A stretch of 64,000 nucleotides of DNA from Saccharopolyspora hordei (GCF_013410345.1 NZ_JACCFJ010000001.1:3447001-3511000); one strand, 5' to 3'; shown: positions 25,167 through 33,792, numbered from the stretch's first letter. Made by a program: numbers and translations. Notes: a model not told the origin generated them from the letters alone.

Positions 25167-25244
25167 GTGCGAGCAGCGGCACTGTTCACCAAGCGCCGGC
25201 ACGTGGACTTCCACCGCGTGTCGGCGCAGGCGTGTCGCTCCTGA
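25167..25244 (+). CDS. Cysteine-type leader peptide (25 aa) upstream of ssuD
   Basis: GTG-initiated frame of 25 codons: it begins VRAAALFTK and ends RRHVDFHRVSAQACRS. It has the RRHVDxxRVxxxxCR signature of actinobacterial sulfur-operon leader peptides. The stop is 113 bp before ssuD, and a hairpin with a pyrimidine-rich tail follows 10 bp after the stop, giving a complete attenuator layout. Confidence 0.85.
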   Translation: MRAAALFTKRRHVDFHRVSAQACRS

Positions 25245-25254
25245 ACCAGATCTC

Positions 25255-25277
25255 ACCCGCCGGACCGCGCGGCGGGT
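25255..25277 (+). terminator. Attenuator-like hairpin between leader peptide and ssuD
   Basis: ACCCGCCG (25255-25262) pairs with CGGCGGGT (25270-25277) over a 7-base loop, followed by TCCCCTCTCTCGTC. It starts 10 bp after the leader stop codon, so a ribosome stalled or released at the leader end could affect its folding. Confidence 0.6.
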
Positions 25278-25357
25278 TCCCCTCTCTCGTCCACATCGGA
25301 CATGACGGGTGCACGACCGCTCGCCGCGGGTCGGCGCCGCTTCCCCTGGAGTGACTG

Positions 25358-26530
25358 ATGTCCTTGACGTTCCACTGGTTCCTGCCCACCTACGGCGACA
25401 GCCGCTACCTCGTCGGCGGTGGGCACGGCGTGGCCACCACCAACACCGCCTCGGGTTCCCGCCCGGCCACGCTGGCCTACCTCGGCCAGATCGCGCGCAG
25501 CGCCGAGCAGCTCGGGTTCGAAGGCGCGTTGACCCCCACCGGCGCGTGGTGCGAGGACGCCTGGCTGTCCACGGCGATGCTGACGGAGGTCACCGAGCGG
25601 CTCAAGTTCCTCATCGCGTTCCGGCCCGGGCTGCTGTCGCCGACGCTGGCCGCGCAGATGGCGGCGACATTCCAGCGCCACTCCGGCAAGCGCCTGCTGC
25701 TCAACGTGGTCACCGGCGGGGAGAGCGCCGAGCAGCGCGCCTACGGCGACTTCCTGGACAAGGACGCCCGCTACGCGCGCTGCGACGAGTTCCTGCACGT
25801 GGTGCGATCGCTGTGGCGCGGGGAGCGGGTCGACTTCAGCGGCACGCACGTCCACGTCGAGGGTGCCGAGCTCACCCGCACCCCGGACCCGGTGCCGACG
25901 GTGTACTTCGGCGGTTCCTCGCCCGCGGCCGGCACGGTGGCGGCCAAGCACGCCGACGTGTACCTGACCTGGGGCGAGCCGCCGCAGAAGGTCGCGGAGA
26001 AGGTTGAGTGGATCCGCGGGCTCGCCGCCGAGCAGGGCCGCACCCCGCGCTTCGGCATCCGGCTGCACGTGATCAGCCGCGACACCAGCGAGCAGGCCTG
26101 GGCCGAGGCGCAGCGGCTGCTGGACGCGCTGGACCCGGCGACCATCGCGCGGGTGCAGGAGGGCCTGAGCCGCAGCGAGTCCGAGGGCCAGCGGCGGATG
26201 CGGGAGCTGCACGGCGGCTCGACGGCCGACCTGGAGATCTACCCGAACCTGTGGGCGGGCGTCGGACTGGTCCGCGGCGGTGCCGGGACCGCGCTGGTCG
26301 GCAGCCACGCCGAGGTGGCCGAGCGGATCGAGGAGTACCACGCGCTGGGCATCGACGAGTTCGTGCTCTCCGGGCACCCGCACCTGGAGGAGGCGTACTG
26401 GTTCGGCGAGGGCGTGCTGCCGATCCTGGAGCGCAAGGGCCTGTGGCGGCACCCGGCGGGCGCGGTGGAGGCCGCCCCGGCCGGCATCCCGTTCGCCGAC
26501 GGGGCGCGGGAGCCCGCCGCGGCGTCCTGA
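25358..26530 (+). CDS. ssuD: FMNH2-dependent alkanesulfonate monooxygenase
   Basis: A 390-residue bacterial-luciferase-like monooxygenase that releases sulfite from alkanesulfonates. Diagnostic SsuD text includes LTFHWFLPTYGDSRYLVGG, RPGLLSPTLAAQMAATFQR, LLLNVVTGGE, VYFGGSSPAAGTVAAKHADV and YLTWGEPPQKV. The length matches the family (~380). It needs a flavin reductase (SsuE type), which is not visible nearby. It is preceded by a leader peptide and hairpin and followed by a terminator, so it appears to be a single-gene attenuated unit. Confidence 0.93.
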   Translation: MSLTFHWFLPTYGDSRYLVGGGHGVATTNTASGSRPATLAYLGQIARSAEQLGFEGALTPTGAWCEDAWLSTAMLTEVTERLKFLIAFRPGLLSPTLAAQMAATFQRHSGKRLLLNVVTGGESAEQRAYGDFLDKDARYARCDEFLHVVRSLWRGERVDFSGTHVHVEGAELTRTPDPVPTVYFGGSSPAAGTVAAKHADVYLTWGEPPQKVAEKVEWIRGLAAEQGRTPRFGIRLHVISRDTSEQAWAEAQRLLDALDPATIARVQEGLSRSESEGQRRMRELHGGSTADLEIYPNLWAGVGLVRGGAGTALVGSHAEVAERIEEYHALGIDEFVLSGHPHLEEAYWFGEGVLPILERKGLWRHPAGAVEAAPAGIPFADGAREPAAAS

Positions 26531-26540
26531 CCGTTCTCCG

Positions 26541-26569
26541 GCGACCGCGGGCTCCCCGCTCGCGGTCGC
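26541..26569 (+). terminator. Terminator-like hairpin after ssuD
   Basis: GCGACCGCG (26541-26549) and CGCGGTCGC (26561-26569) form a perfect 9-bp stem 11 bp after the ssuD stop, followed by TTCCGTCC. Confidence 0.65.
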
Positions 26570-26634
26570 TTCCGTCCGAAGTGGACGGTTCGGCCCCGGC
26601 GGCACCGGACCACCGGGAGAAGGGGGAAGGGGTT

Positions 26635-26674
26635 GTGGGCGCGCTGCCGGGCCCCACACCGGTCGCGCGCCCAC
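26635..26674 (-). terminator. Long GC stem downstream of the HTD2-like gene
   Basis: GTGGGCGCGC (26635-26644) pairs with GCGCGCCCAC (26665-26674) around a 20-base loop, 15 bp beyond the stop of the minus-strand hydratase gene. With the ssuD hairpin it insulates the two convergent units. Confidence 0.5.
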
Positions 26675-26688
26675 GACCCGCGAGCGGG

Positions 26689-27534
26689 CTAGCCGCGGAA
26701 GGTGATCTGCGCGGTGGCCATGACGGTGTCCGGCGCGGTGCGCACCGCCATGGCCCCGTCGGGGCCGCCGGTCACCAGCACCGGGTCGCCGACGAAGACC
26801 GGACGGCGCAACCGGTAGTCGAGCCCGGCGATCGTGAGCTCGGGCGCCCGGTGACGAGCGAGCTCGGTCATCAGCAGCACCAGCAGCGGCCCGTGCACCA
26901 CCAGTCCGGGGTAGCGCTCCACCTCGCGCGCGTAGGGCGCGTCGTAGTGGATGCGGTGCGCGTTCGCGGTCAGCGCGCTGAACCGGAACAGCCGGACCGG
27001 GTCGCCGGTGAAGGCCCGCTGCCACGGCGCGTCGGAGGACGGGGTCTCGGTGGGGCGCGCGGCGTCCGGGTCCTTGGCCGAGCTCTCCCCGCTGCGGTAG
27101 ACGTAGTCCTGCTCCTCGACCACCCGCAGCTCGCCGTCCTGCCGGTACTCCTGGCGGACCGTCACGAACGCCATCTCGCCGGAACGGCCCTGCTTGACCA
27201 CGACGCCCCCCAGCGACGAGGTGCGCTCGGCGGGCACGCCCAGCCGCAGGGGAGCGGTGACGGTGAGCCGTCCACCGGCGAACATCCGCCGCCGGTCGGG
27301 GATCGGCGGCAGGAACCGGCCGTCGGTCGGGTGCCCGTCCGCGCCGAGCTCGCTGTGCCCCGGCCACTGCAGGAAGTGCACCCAGTGCCACAGCGGGGGC
27401 AGCACGTCGCCGGGTGCGTCCGCCTCCAGCACCGCGGCCAGCGCGCGCGACGGCTCCGCGGTCAGCGCGTCGGTCTCGACCAGCGGCTCCGGCCGCCACT
27501 CCCGCAGGTGGGTCTGCAGTCCCTGCTCCGCCAT
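26689..27534 (-). CDS. MaoC/HTD2-family acyl-CoA hydratase (mesaconyl-C4-CoA hydratase-like)
   Basis: A 281-residue protein of the HTD2 type, two hot-dog halves in one chain. Recognisable pieces are LPPLWHWVHFLQWPGHSELG and GHPTDGRFLPPIPDRRRMFA in the first half, then FRFSALTANAHRIHYDAPYA and YPGLVVHGPLLVLLMTELAR in the second; the latter contains the catalytic Asp/His region of R-hydratases. Family members hydrate mesaconyl-C4-CoA or related acyl-CoAs. It is divergent from the MmgE/PrpD gene and shares a repeated upstream box with it. Confidence 0.82.
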   Translation of the reverse strand: MAEQGLQTHLREWRPEPLVETDALTAEPSRALAAVLEADAPGDVLPPLWHWVHFLQWPGHSELGADGHPTDGRFLPPIPDRRRMFAGGRLTVTAPLRLGVPAERTSSLGGVVVKQGRSGEMAFVTVRQEYRQDGELRVVEEQDYVYRSGESSAKDPDAARPTETPSSDAPWQRAFTGDPVRLFRFSALTANAHRIHYDAPYAREVERYPGLVVHGPLLVLLMTELARHRAPELTIAGLDYRLRRPVFVGDPVLVTGGPDGAMAVRTAPDTVMATAQITFRG

Positions 27535-27556
27535 GCCCGGCTGCTCCGTTCCGCTG

Positions 27557-27572
27557 ATTGGGCCGTACAAAC
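27557..27572. promoter_or_regulatory. Repeat box 1, ATTGGGCCGTACAAAC, 22 bp upstream of the HTD2-like gene
   Basis: Matches the box at 27679-27694 in 15 of 16 positions and has the same orientation. It sits where a regulator would block or activate the minus-strand promoter. The GntR/UTRA gene at 30285 is the nearest candidate regulator. Confidence 0.6.
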
Positions 27573-27678
27573 TCGTGCCAGTCTCGACGCGGAACCCGGT
27601 GCCGTCAATGCGCTCGGTGCGAGGATCCCGCGCACGCGGCGGTTCTGGTCCGGACGGGCGGTCTTGACCGCGCAGCGC

Positions 27679-27694
27679 ATTTGGCCGTACAAAC
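27679..27694. promoter_or_regulatory. Repeat box 2, ATTTGGCCGTACAAAC, 45 bp upstream of the MmgE/PrpD gene
   Basis: Second copy of the GGCCGTACAAAC box, 122 bp from the first, in front of the plus-strand operon. The two copies in one divergent promoter region indicate a shared regulator. Confidence 0.6.
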
Positions 27695-27739
27695 GGTGCG
27701 GACAGCTCAGCGGCGCCCCGCGCTGGCGGAAAGGTTCCC

Positions 27740-28930
27740 ATGGCATCCATCGCCGAAGCCCTCGCGAACTGGGCGGCGGATCTCGAACCCGGCCCCGACG
27801 ACCTGGCGCTGGCCCAGCGCTCGCTGCTCGACACCGCCGCGGTCGCGCTGGCCGCGCGCGGTGACCCGCTGGCCGGGATCGCCGCCGGACTGCCCGACGC
27901 GGCCCGCTGGGCGGCCGTCGGGCACGTGCTCGACTTCGACGACTTGCACGTCGACTCCACCACCCACATCAGCGTGGTCACCGTGCCCGCGGTGCTGGCC
28001 GTCGGCGGTGACGCCCGGGCCTACCTGGCGGGAGCCGGCGTGATGGCCCGCCTCGGCACCGCCCTCGGCTGGTCGCACTACTCGGCCGGCTGGCACGCGA
28101 CCTGCACGGCCGGAGCGCCCGCCGCGGCGGTGGCGGCCGGGACCGCGTGGGGACTGCCCGCCGAACGGCTGGCGACCGCGATGGCGCTCGCGGTCCCGGC
28201 GGCCGGTGGCGTGCAGAACGCGTTCGGCACGCACGGCAAGTCCCTCCAGGTCGGCTTCGCCGCGCAGGCCGGGGTGCGGGCCGCGCAGCTGGCGCGTGCC
28301 GGGGCCACCGCCGACCCCGCGGCGCTGGACGCCTGGCTGGAGCTGGTCGGCGGCAGCGGCGAGCTGGACCTGTCCGGCCCCGCTGTGCCCGGAGGCCTGG
28401 CGATCAAGGTCTACCCCTGCTGCTACGCGATGCAGCGGCCGATCGCCGCGCTGCGCGAGGTCCGCCACCAGGTCCGCGGCCCGGTGCGGGCCGTGCGGGT
28501 GCGCACCCCGGAGGCGACGGTGAAACCGCTGATCCACGACCGGCCCACCACCGGCCTGGAGGGCAAGTTCAGCCTCCCGTACGCGGTCGCGACCGCGCTG
28601 CTGGACGACTACCCGGACTTCGCCGCCTTCACCGACGAGGCCGTGCGCCGGACCGAGGCGCAGGCGCTGCTCCGCCAGGTGCGGCTGGAGCACACGCCCG
28701 GCGCGGACGGCCTGCTGACCGGCGAGGTCGACATCGAGGTGGAGCACGACGGCCCGACGCTGCACGTGCGGCTGGCCCAGCCGCCGGGCGCGCCGTCCCG
28801 CCCACCGACCGACGCCGAGCTGGGCGAGAAGTTCGCCGCCTGCGGCGCGGACGTGCCCGACCTGCTGGCCGACGCCGACTGGGCGTCGGTCCGCGACCTG
28901 CTGCGCAGGACCTTCCCCCGCGCCACCTGA
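27740..28930 (+). CDS. MmgE/PrpD family protein
   Basis: A 396-residue protein with the MmgE/PrpD pattern: LAQRSLLDTAAVALAARGDP, HVLDFDDLHVDSTTHISVVT, GWHATCTAGAPAAAVAAG, AFGTHGKSLQVGFAAQAGV and IKVYPCCYAMQRPI. The family includes 2-methylcitrate dehydratase and cis-aconitate decarboxylase (itaconate synthesis), so a tricarboxylate or dicarboxylate substrate is likely. It is followed 93 bp later by the acyl-CoA dehydrogenase and GntR genes in the same direction. Confidence 0.88.
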   Translation: MASIAEALANWAADLEPGPDDLALAQRSLLDTAAVALAARGDPLAGIAAGLPDAARWAAVGHVLDFDDLHVDSTTHISVVTVPAVLAVGGDARAYLAGAGVMARLGTALGWSHYSAGWHATCTAGAPAAAVAAGTAWGLPAERLATAMALAVPAAGGVQNAFGTHGKSLQVGFAAQAGVRAAQLARAGATADPAALDAWLELVGGSGELDLSGPAVPGGLAIKVYPCCYAMQRPIAALREVRHQVRGPVRAVRVRTPEATVKPLIHDRPTTGLEGKFSLPYAVATALLDDYPDFAAFTDEAVRRTEAQALLRQVRLEHTPGADGLLTGEVDIEVEHDGPTLHVRLAQPPGAPSRPPTDAELGEKFAACGADVPDLLADADWASVRDLLRRTFPRAT

Positions 28931-29023
28931 CCACCGGCGCCCGCAGGTTCCGCGGTGGCGAGGGGGATCGGACCACCCACCGGAGCCGCGGACCGGGGCC
29001 CGACAGAACGGGAGCACAACGCA

Positions 29024-30190
29024 GTGAGCACACTGGACATCCTCAGCGCCGACGAGAAGCTCGCCGTGGAGACGGTGCGCGACTTCGTCGACAAGTCCGT
29101 CAAACCGGTGGTGCAGGAGCTCGAGCACACCAACACCTACCCGGAGTCCCTCATCGAGCAGATGAAGGAGCTGGGCGTCTTCGGCCTGGCCATCCCCGAG
29201 GAGTACGGCGGCACCCCGGTCTCCACGCCCTGCTACGTGCTCATCGTCGAGGAGCTGGCCCGTGGCTGGATGAGCCTGGCCGGGGCGATGGGCGGCCACA
29301 CCGTGGTGTCCAAGCTGCTGCTGGGCTTCGGCACCGAGGAGCAGAAGCGCCGCTACCTGCCGAAGATGGCCACCGGCGAGATCCGCGCGACGATGGCGCT
29401 GACCGAACCCGGCGGCGGGTCGGACCTGCAGGCCATGACCACGACGGCCCGCCGCGACGGCGACGAGTACGTCGTCAACGGCGCCAAGACCTGGATCACC
29501 AACGCCCGCCGGTCCCAGGTCATCGCCCTGCTGTGCAAGACCGACCCGGACGCCGAGCCCGCGCACAAGGGCATCTCGATCCTGCTGGTCGAGCACGGCC
29601 CCGGCCTGACGGTCTCCCGCGACCTGCCCAAGCTCGGCTACAAGGGCGTGGAGAGCTGCGAGCTGCACTTCGCCGACCACCGGGTGCCCGCCGGCTCCCT
29701 GCTCGGCGGGGTGGAGGGCAAGGGCTTCGCGCAGATGATGAAGGGCCTGGAGACCGGCCGCATCCAGGTCGCCTCCCGCGCGCTGGGCGTGGGCATGGCC
29801 GCGCTGCAGGACGCGCTGCGCTACGCCCAGGAGCGGGAGAGCTTCGGCAAGCCCATCTGGAAGCACCAGTCGGTGGGCAACTACCTGGCGGACATGGCCA
29901 CCAAGCTCACCGCCGCCCGGCAGCTGACCCTGCACGCGGCACGGGAGTTCGACGCCGGGCGCCGGGTGGACATGGAAGCGGGCATGGCCAAGCTGTTCGC
30001 CTCGGAGGTCGCCATGGAGATCGCGCTCAACGCGGTGCGCATCCACGGCGGGTACGGCTACTCCACGGAGTTCGACGTGGAGCGCTACTTCCGCGACGCC
30101 CCGCTGATGATCGTCGGCGAGGGCACCAACGAGATCCAGCGCAACGTCATCGCCGCCCAGCTCGTCAAGCGCGGCGGCCTCGACGCCTGA
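29024..30190 (+). CDS. Acyl-CoA dehydrogenase family protein
   Basis: A 388-residue FAD-dependent dehydrogenase with all family blocks: MALTEPGGGSDLQAM, NGAKTWITNA, YAQERESFGKPIWKHQSV and ILNAVRIHGGYGY-type text (ALNAVRIHGGYGYSTEFDVE) followed by YFRDAPLMIVGEGTNEIQRN, with the catalytic Glu in the EGTNEIQ stretch. The substrate may be a short branched or dicarboxylic acyl-CoA given the neighbours. GTG start with GGGAG ten bases upstream. Confidence 0.92.
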   Translation: MSTLDILSADEKLAVETVRDFVDKSVKPVVQELEHTNTYPESLIEQMKELGVFGLAIPEEYGGTPVSTPCYVLIVEELARGWMSLAGAMGGHTVVSKLLLGFGTEEQKRRYLPKMATGEIRATMALTEPGGGSDLQAMTTTARRDGDEYVVNGAKTWITNARRSQVIALLCKTDPDAEPAHKGISILLVEHGPGLTVSRDLPKLGYKGVESCELHFADHRVPAGSLLGGVEGKGFAQMMKGLETGRIQVASRALGVGMAALQDALRYAQERESFGKPIWKHQSVGNYLADMATKLTAARQLTLHAAREFDAGRRVDMEAGMAKLFASEVAMEIALNAVRIHGGYGYSTEFDVERYFRDAPLMIVGEGTNEIQRNVIAAQLVKRGGLDA

Positions 30191-30284
30191 CGCGCACCAC
30201 CTCCTGCGGGGCAGGGGGCCTCTCGGCGTCGGGGCCGGTCGTGGTTCCGCTACGGTCGGGGTCGAGCAGCTGGGAGGTGGTGAC

Positions 30285-31034
30285 GTGGCGCCGCGGGCGG
30301 ACGGCAGGGAGAGCGCGTACCTGCGGCTGGCGCGCGAGTTGCGGTCGGCGATCCTGCAGCACGACTACCCGGAGGGCAAGCGCCTGCCCACCGAGGCCGA
30401 GCTCGCCCGCACCCACCGCGTCAGCCGGCAGACGGTGCGCCGCGCCTTCCAGGACCTCGTCGCCGACGGCATGGTCTACCGCATCCCGGGCCGTGGCACC
30501 TTCGCGGCGCCGCGCGAGGAGCAGTACCTGCGGCAGTTCGGCTCCATCGATGACCTGATGGGGCTGTCCATCGACACCACGATGCAGCTGCTCACCCCGC
30601 TGCACCGCAAGGTCGACGTCGACGCCGCCGGGCGGCTCCGGCTGGCCGCCGACCGGGTGCACGTGCTGGAGTTCCTGCGCCTGCACGACGACGTGCCGTT
30701 CTGCCTGACCACGGTGTTCCTGCCGCCCGAGGTGGGCAAGCTGCTCGAGTCGGTGCCCGAGCTGACCGAGGCCGGCGCGCGCAGCCGGGCCACCATCATC
30801 GGGCTGCTCGACGACCGGCTCACCGACCCGATCGCCGAGGCCGAGCAGAGCATCACGGTCGGCACCGCCACCCCCGAGGTCGCCGAGCGGCTCGGCTGCG
30901 AACCGCACCGCGCGCTGCTGCGCATCGACCGCATGTACCAGTCCACCACCGGGCAGCCCGTGGAGCTGGCCGTCAGCCACTTCCTGCCGGAGCACTACTC
31001 CTACCGGGTCCGCCTGCGCCGCAACGTCCGCTGA
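30285..31034 (+). CDS. GntR family transcriptional regulator (HutC/UTRA type)
   Basis: The 249-residue protein has an N-terminal winged helix (AYLRLARELRSAILQHDYPE, then LPTEAELARTHRVSRQTVRRAFQDLVADGM) and a UTRA effector domain ending EPHRALLRIDRMYQSTTGQP, VELAVSHFLPEHYSYR. It follows the MmgE/PrpD and acyl-CoA dehydrogenase genes and probably controls that cluster through the GGCCGTACAAAC boxes. Confidence 0.9.
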   Translation: MAPRADGRESAYLRLARELRSAILQHDYPEGKRLPTEAELARTHRVSRQTVRRAFQDLVADGMVYRIPGRGTFAAPREEQYLRQFGSIDDLMGLSIDTTMQLLTPLHRKVDVDAAGRLRLAADRVHVLEFLRLHDDVPFCLTTVFLPPEVGKLLESVPELTEAGARSRATIIGLLDDRLTDPIAEAEQSITVGTATPEVAERLGCEPHRALLRIDRMYQSTTGQPVELAVSHFLPEHYSYRVRLRRNVR

Positions 31035-31038
31035 CCGC

Positions 31039-32379
31039 TCAGCTCGCGTCGCCGGCGGCCACCTCGCCCGGGTCGGCCGGACGGTCCGGCGAGCGCACCG
31101 GGATCATCGTCACCAGCCCGACCACCAGGATCAGCACGATGCCGCCCATCCCGGCGCGCTGGCTGCCGAAGAGGGTGATGAAACCGCTGAAGGCCAGCGG
31201 TCCCAGGAAGCTCACCGCGCGCCCGGTGGTGGCGTAGAGCCCGAACACCTCGCCCTCCTTGCCGGGCGTGGCGATGCGCGCCAGGAACGTCCGGCTGGCC
31301 GACTGGGTCGGGCCGAGGAAGATCGCCAGCGTCAGCCCGCACACCCAGAACGCGGCCTTGCCCGACGGCAGCACCAGCAGCAGGCAGCCCACCACCACCA
31401 GGCCGAACAACGCGGCGACGATGACCGCCTTCGGCCCGAACCGGTCGTCGGCCCGACCGCCGAGGAAGGCGCCGAGCCCGGCCACCAGGTTGGCCGAGAT
31501 GGCGAAGACGACCACCTCGCTGGGGCCGAAGCCGAAGGTGCCCGCCGCGATCACCCCGCCGAAGGTGAAGATGGCCGCGAGCCCGTCGCGGTAGATCGCG
31601 CTGGCCACCAGGAACCCGAGCGTGCGCCGCTCCTCGCGCCACATCCACGCCAGCCGCTTGCCGAGCACGACGTAGCTGCTGATCAGGGCGGCCCGCACCG
31701 GTTCGCCCGAGGACGGCGCCTCGGGCACGAAGAAGAACAGCGGCAGCGCGAACACCGCGAACCACGCCGCGGCGAACAGCGCGACGGCGCGGATGTTCAG
31801 CCCCTCGTCCGCGGTCACCCCGAACAGGCCGACGTCGGGCTGCACGAACCCGATCAGCACGACCACCAGCGCGATGAGCCCGCCGAAGTAGCCCATGCCC
31901 CAACCGAACCCGGAGATGCGCCCGATCGTCGCCGGGGTGGAGACCTGCAGCAGCATCGCGTTGTAGTTCACCGTGGCGAACTCGGCGAACACGCTGGCGA
32001 TGGCCAGCAGCACCAAGCCCAGCACCAGGTACGACGCGTCGTCCTGCACGAAGAACAACCCCGCGGTGCAGGTGATGACCAGGGCGGTGTGCACGGCCAG
32101 CCACATCTTCCGCCGCCCGCCCGCGTCGCTGCGCTGACCGGTCACCGGAGCCACCAGCGCGATGCACACCCCGGCGACGGTGAGCGCCACGCCGAGCGCC
32201 TGCGAACCGCTCTCCGGGTCGGGCGCGACGCTCTCGGTCAGGTACACGGTGAACACGAAGGTCAAGATCACGGTGTTGAACGCCGAGGAACCCCAGTCCC
32301 ACAGCGCCCAGCTGATCACCGCCCGCGCGCCACGATGGACCGCCGGCGGAGCACCAGGAGCACCCGTAGACACAGCCAC
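31039..32379 (-). CDS. MFS transporter, UMF1/Atg22-like family
   Basis: A 446-residue, roughly 12-helix protein. SWALWDWGSSAFNTVILTFVF is the diagnostic opening of the UMF1 family (related to vacuole effluxer Atg22), followed by QRSDAGGRRKMWL and PTQSASRTFLARI. The substrate in bacteria is unknown. The start is uncertain: GTG at 32379 or 32373 are both without a clear ribosome site. It converges on the GntR gene with a 4-bp gap. Confidence 0.82.
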   Translation of the reverse strand: MAVSTGAPGAPPAVHRGARAVISWALWDWGSSAFNTVILTFVFTVYLTESVAPDPESGSQALGVALTVAGVCIALVAPVTGQRSDAGGRRKMWLAVHTALVITCTAGLFFVQDDASYLVLGLVLLAIASVFAEFATVNYNAMLLQVSTPATIGRISGFGWGMGYFGGLIALVVVLIGFVQPDVGLFGVTADEGLNIRAVALFAAAWFAVFALPLFFFVPEAPSSGEPVRAALISSYVVLGKRLAWMWREERRTLGFLVASAIYRDGLAAIFTFGGVIAAGTFGFGPSEVVVFAISANLVAGLGAFLGGRADDRFGPKAVIVAALFGLVVVGCLLLVLPSGKAAFWVCGLTLAIFLGPTQSASRTFLARIATPGKEGEVFGLYATTGRAVSFLGPLAFSGFITLFGSQRAGMGGIVLILVVGLVTMIPVRSPDRPADPGEVAAGDAS

Positions 32380-32479
32380 GCCAGGATCACACCAGGCCGC
32401 CTGCGGTCCAGCCAGTCGAAACCGCCCCGTCCGAGCGGCGCCACCCCCACCGGGCGACCCGGGCGCGCTGCTGCTGGTG

Positions 32480-33691
32480 TCAGGGGTGGGTGGCCGCGGC
32501 CTGCTTCCAGGACTCACCGCGTCGCCGGGCCCGCCACCACCGCAGCCCGGTCGCGGACAGCCGCAGCGCCTCGCGCGCCGCGCGGTTCTGCGCCAGCCGG
32601 TGCGCCTGGTACCGCCAGGGCGGTTGCAGCCCGCTGCGCGAGGACATCGCGTAGCAGAAGTCCACCGCGTTCCGGTCGGTGTAGCGGTCGACGTTCTCGA
32701 ACCAGGCCATGCTGGTGCGCGCGGCGGCCTGCACCACGCGCATCGCGGCGTGCCCCTCGCCGTCGTACTCCTTGAGCGCGTGGTCCAGCTGCTCGTGCTC
32801 CTGCAGCTTCTCGGCGAGCACCACGGCGTCGATCATCGCCAGCCGGGTCCCCGAACCGATGGTGAAGTGCGTGGTGTGCGCGGCGTCGCCGACCAGCACC
32901 GCGTTGTCGTGCCGCCAGGTCTGGTTGTAGACCTGCGTGAAGCGCTGCCAGGACGCGGGCTTGCCGCGGGCCGAGCTGATCAACGCGTGCCCGGCCAGGT
33001 GCTCGTCGAAGACCTCTTCGAGCAGCCGGGTGGTCGCCGCGTCGTCGAATTCGTCGAAGCCCAGCGCGCGCCAGGTCCGCTCCTGGCACTCGACGATGAA
33101 GGTGCTGACCCCGGCGGCCGACGGGTAGGCGTGGAACCAGACCCACCCCTGCGGGGTCTGCTCGAAGCCGAAGGTGAACTTGTCGAACATCCGGGTGGTG
33201 CCCAGCCAGAGGTAGGGGTTGTCGCCCTGGTCCAGCTGGGTGCCGAACTCGTCGGCCATGCGCTGCCGGGTCCGGCTGTTCGCGCCGTCGGCGACGACCA
33301 CCAGGTCGGCGTCGTCGAACTCGGCGAGGTCCTCGGCCGTCCGCTCGTACTGCACGTCCACGCCGAGGTCGGTGGCGCGCTGGGCGAGGACGTCCAGCAG
33401 CGTGGCGCGGTTGACGCTGTAGCCGTACCCGTTGAGGTAGGCGCGCTGGCCGTGGATCGCCACGACCTGCTCCTGCCAGACCGTCGAGGCGGCGCGGACG
33501 CGCTGCGCGCTCTCCCGGTCGTTGATGTAGAGCGCGTCCAGCAGGTCGTCCCAGTACACGACGCCCCAGCCGTAGGTGGCGCCGGGCGGGTCGCGCTCGA
33601 CGACGGTGATCTCGTGCCCAGCGTCCCGCAGCTTCGCGGAGATGGCGAAGTAGAGACCGGCGGGTCCGGCCCCGATGCACACGATCTTCAT
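32480..33691 (-). CDS. FAD-dependent monooxygenase, salicylyl/anthraniloyl-CoA hydroxylase-like
   Basis: The 403-residue flavoprotein begins KIVCIGAGPAGLYFAISAKL, has WGVVYWDDLLDAL after the first strand, and the second FAD motif VLVGDAAHTTHFTIGSGTRLAM. The overall pattern (WGVV, then HFxxGxGTrLAxxDAxxLxxxL) resembles the N-terminal hydroxylase domain of salicylyl-CoA 5-hydroxylase and anthraniloyl-CoA monooxygenase. Here that domain stands alone, without the C-terminal oxidoreductase domain of the bifunctional enzymes. The substrate is probably an aryl-CoA. Confidence 0.78.
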   Translation of the reverse strand: MKIVCIGAGPAGLYFAISAKLRDAGHEITVVERDPPGATYGWGVVYWDDLLDALYINDRESAQRVRAASTVWQEQVVAIHGQRAYLNGYGYSVNRATLLDVLAQRATDLGVDVQYERTAEDLAEFDDADLVVVADGANSRTRQRMADEFGTQLDQGDNPYLWLGTTRMFDKFTFGFEQTPQGWVWFHAYPSAAGVSTFIVECQERTWRALGFDEFDDAATTRLLEEVFDEHLAGHALISSARGKPASWQRFTQVYNQTWRHDNAVLVGDAAHTTHFTIGSGTRLAMIDAVVLAEKLQEHEQLDHALKEYDGEGHAAMRVVQAAARTSMAWFENVDRYTDRNAVDFCYAMSSRSGLQPPWRYQAHRLAQNRAAREALRLSATGLRWWRARRRGESWKQAAATHP

Positions 33692-33792
33692 GCGGACTCC
33701 ACGACGGACGGCGGACGACTCCTCGTGTCATACCCCGCCGGATGGCCCGTCGAACCTGACCGACTGCTCTTGCGCGCCGGGCCGGTCCGCAC

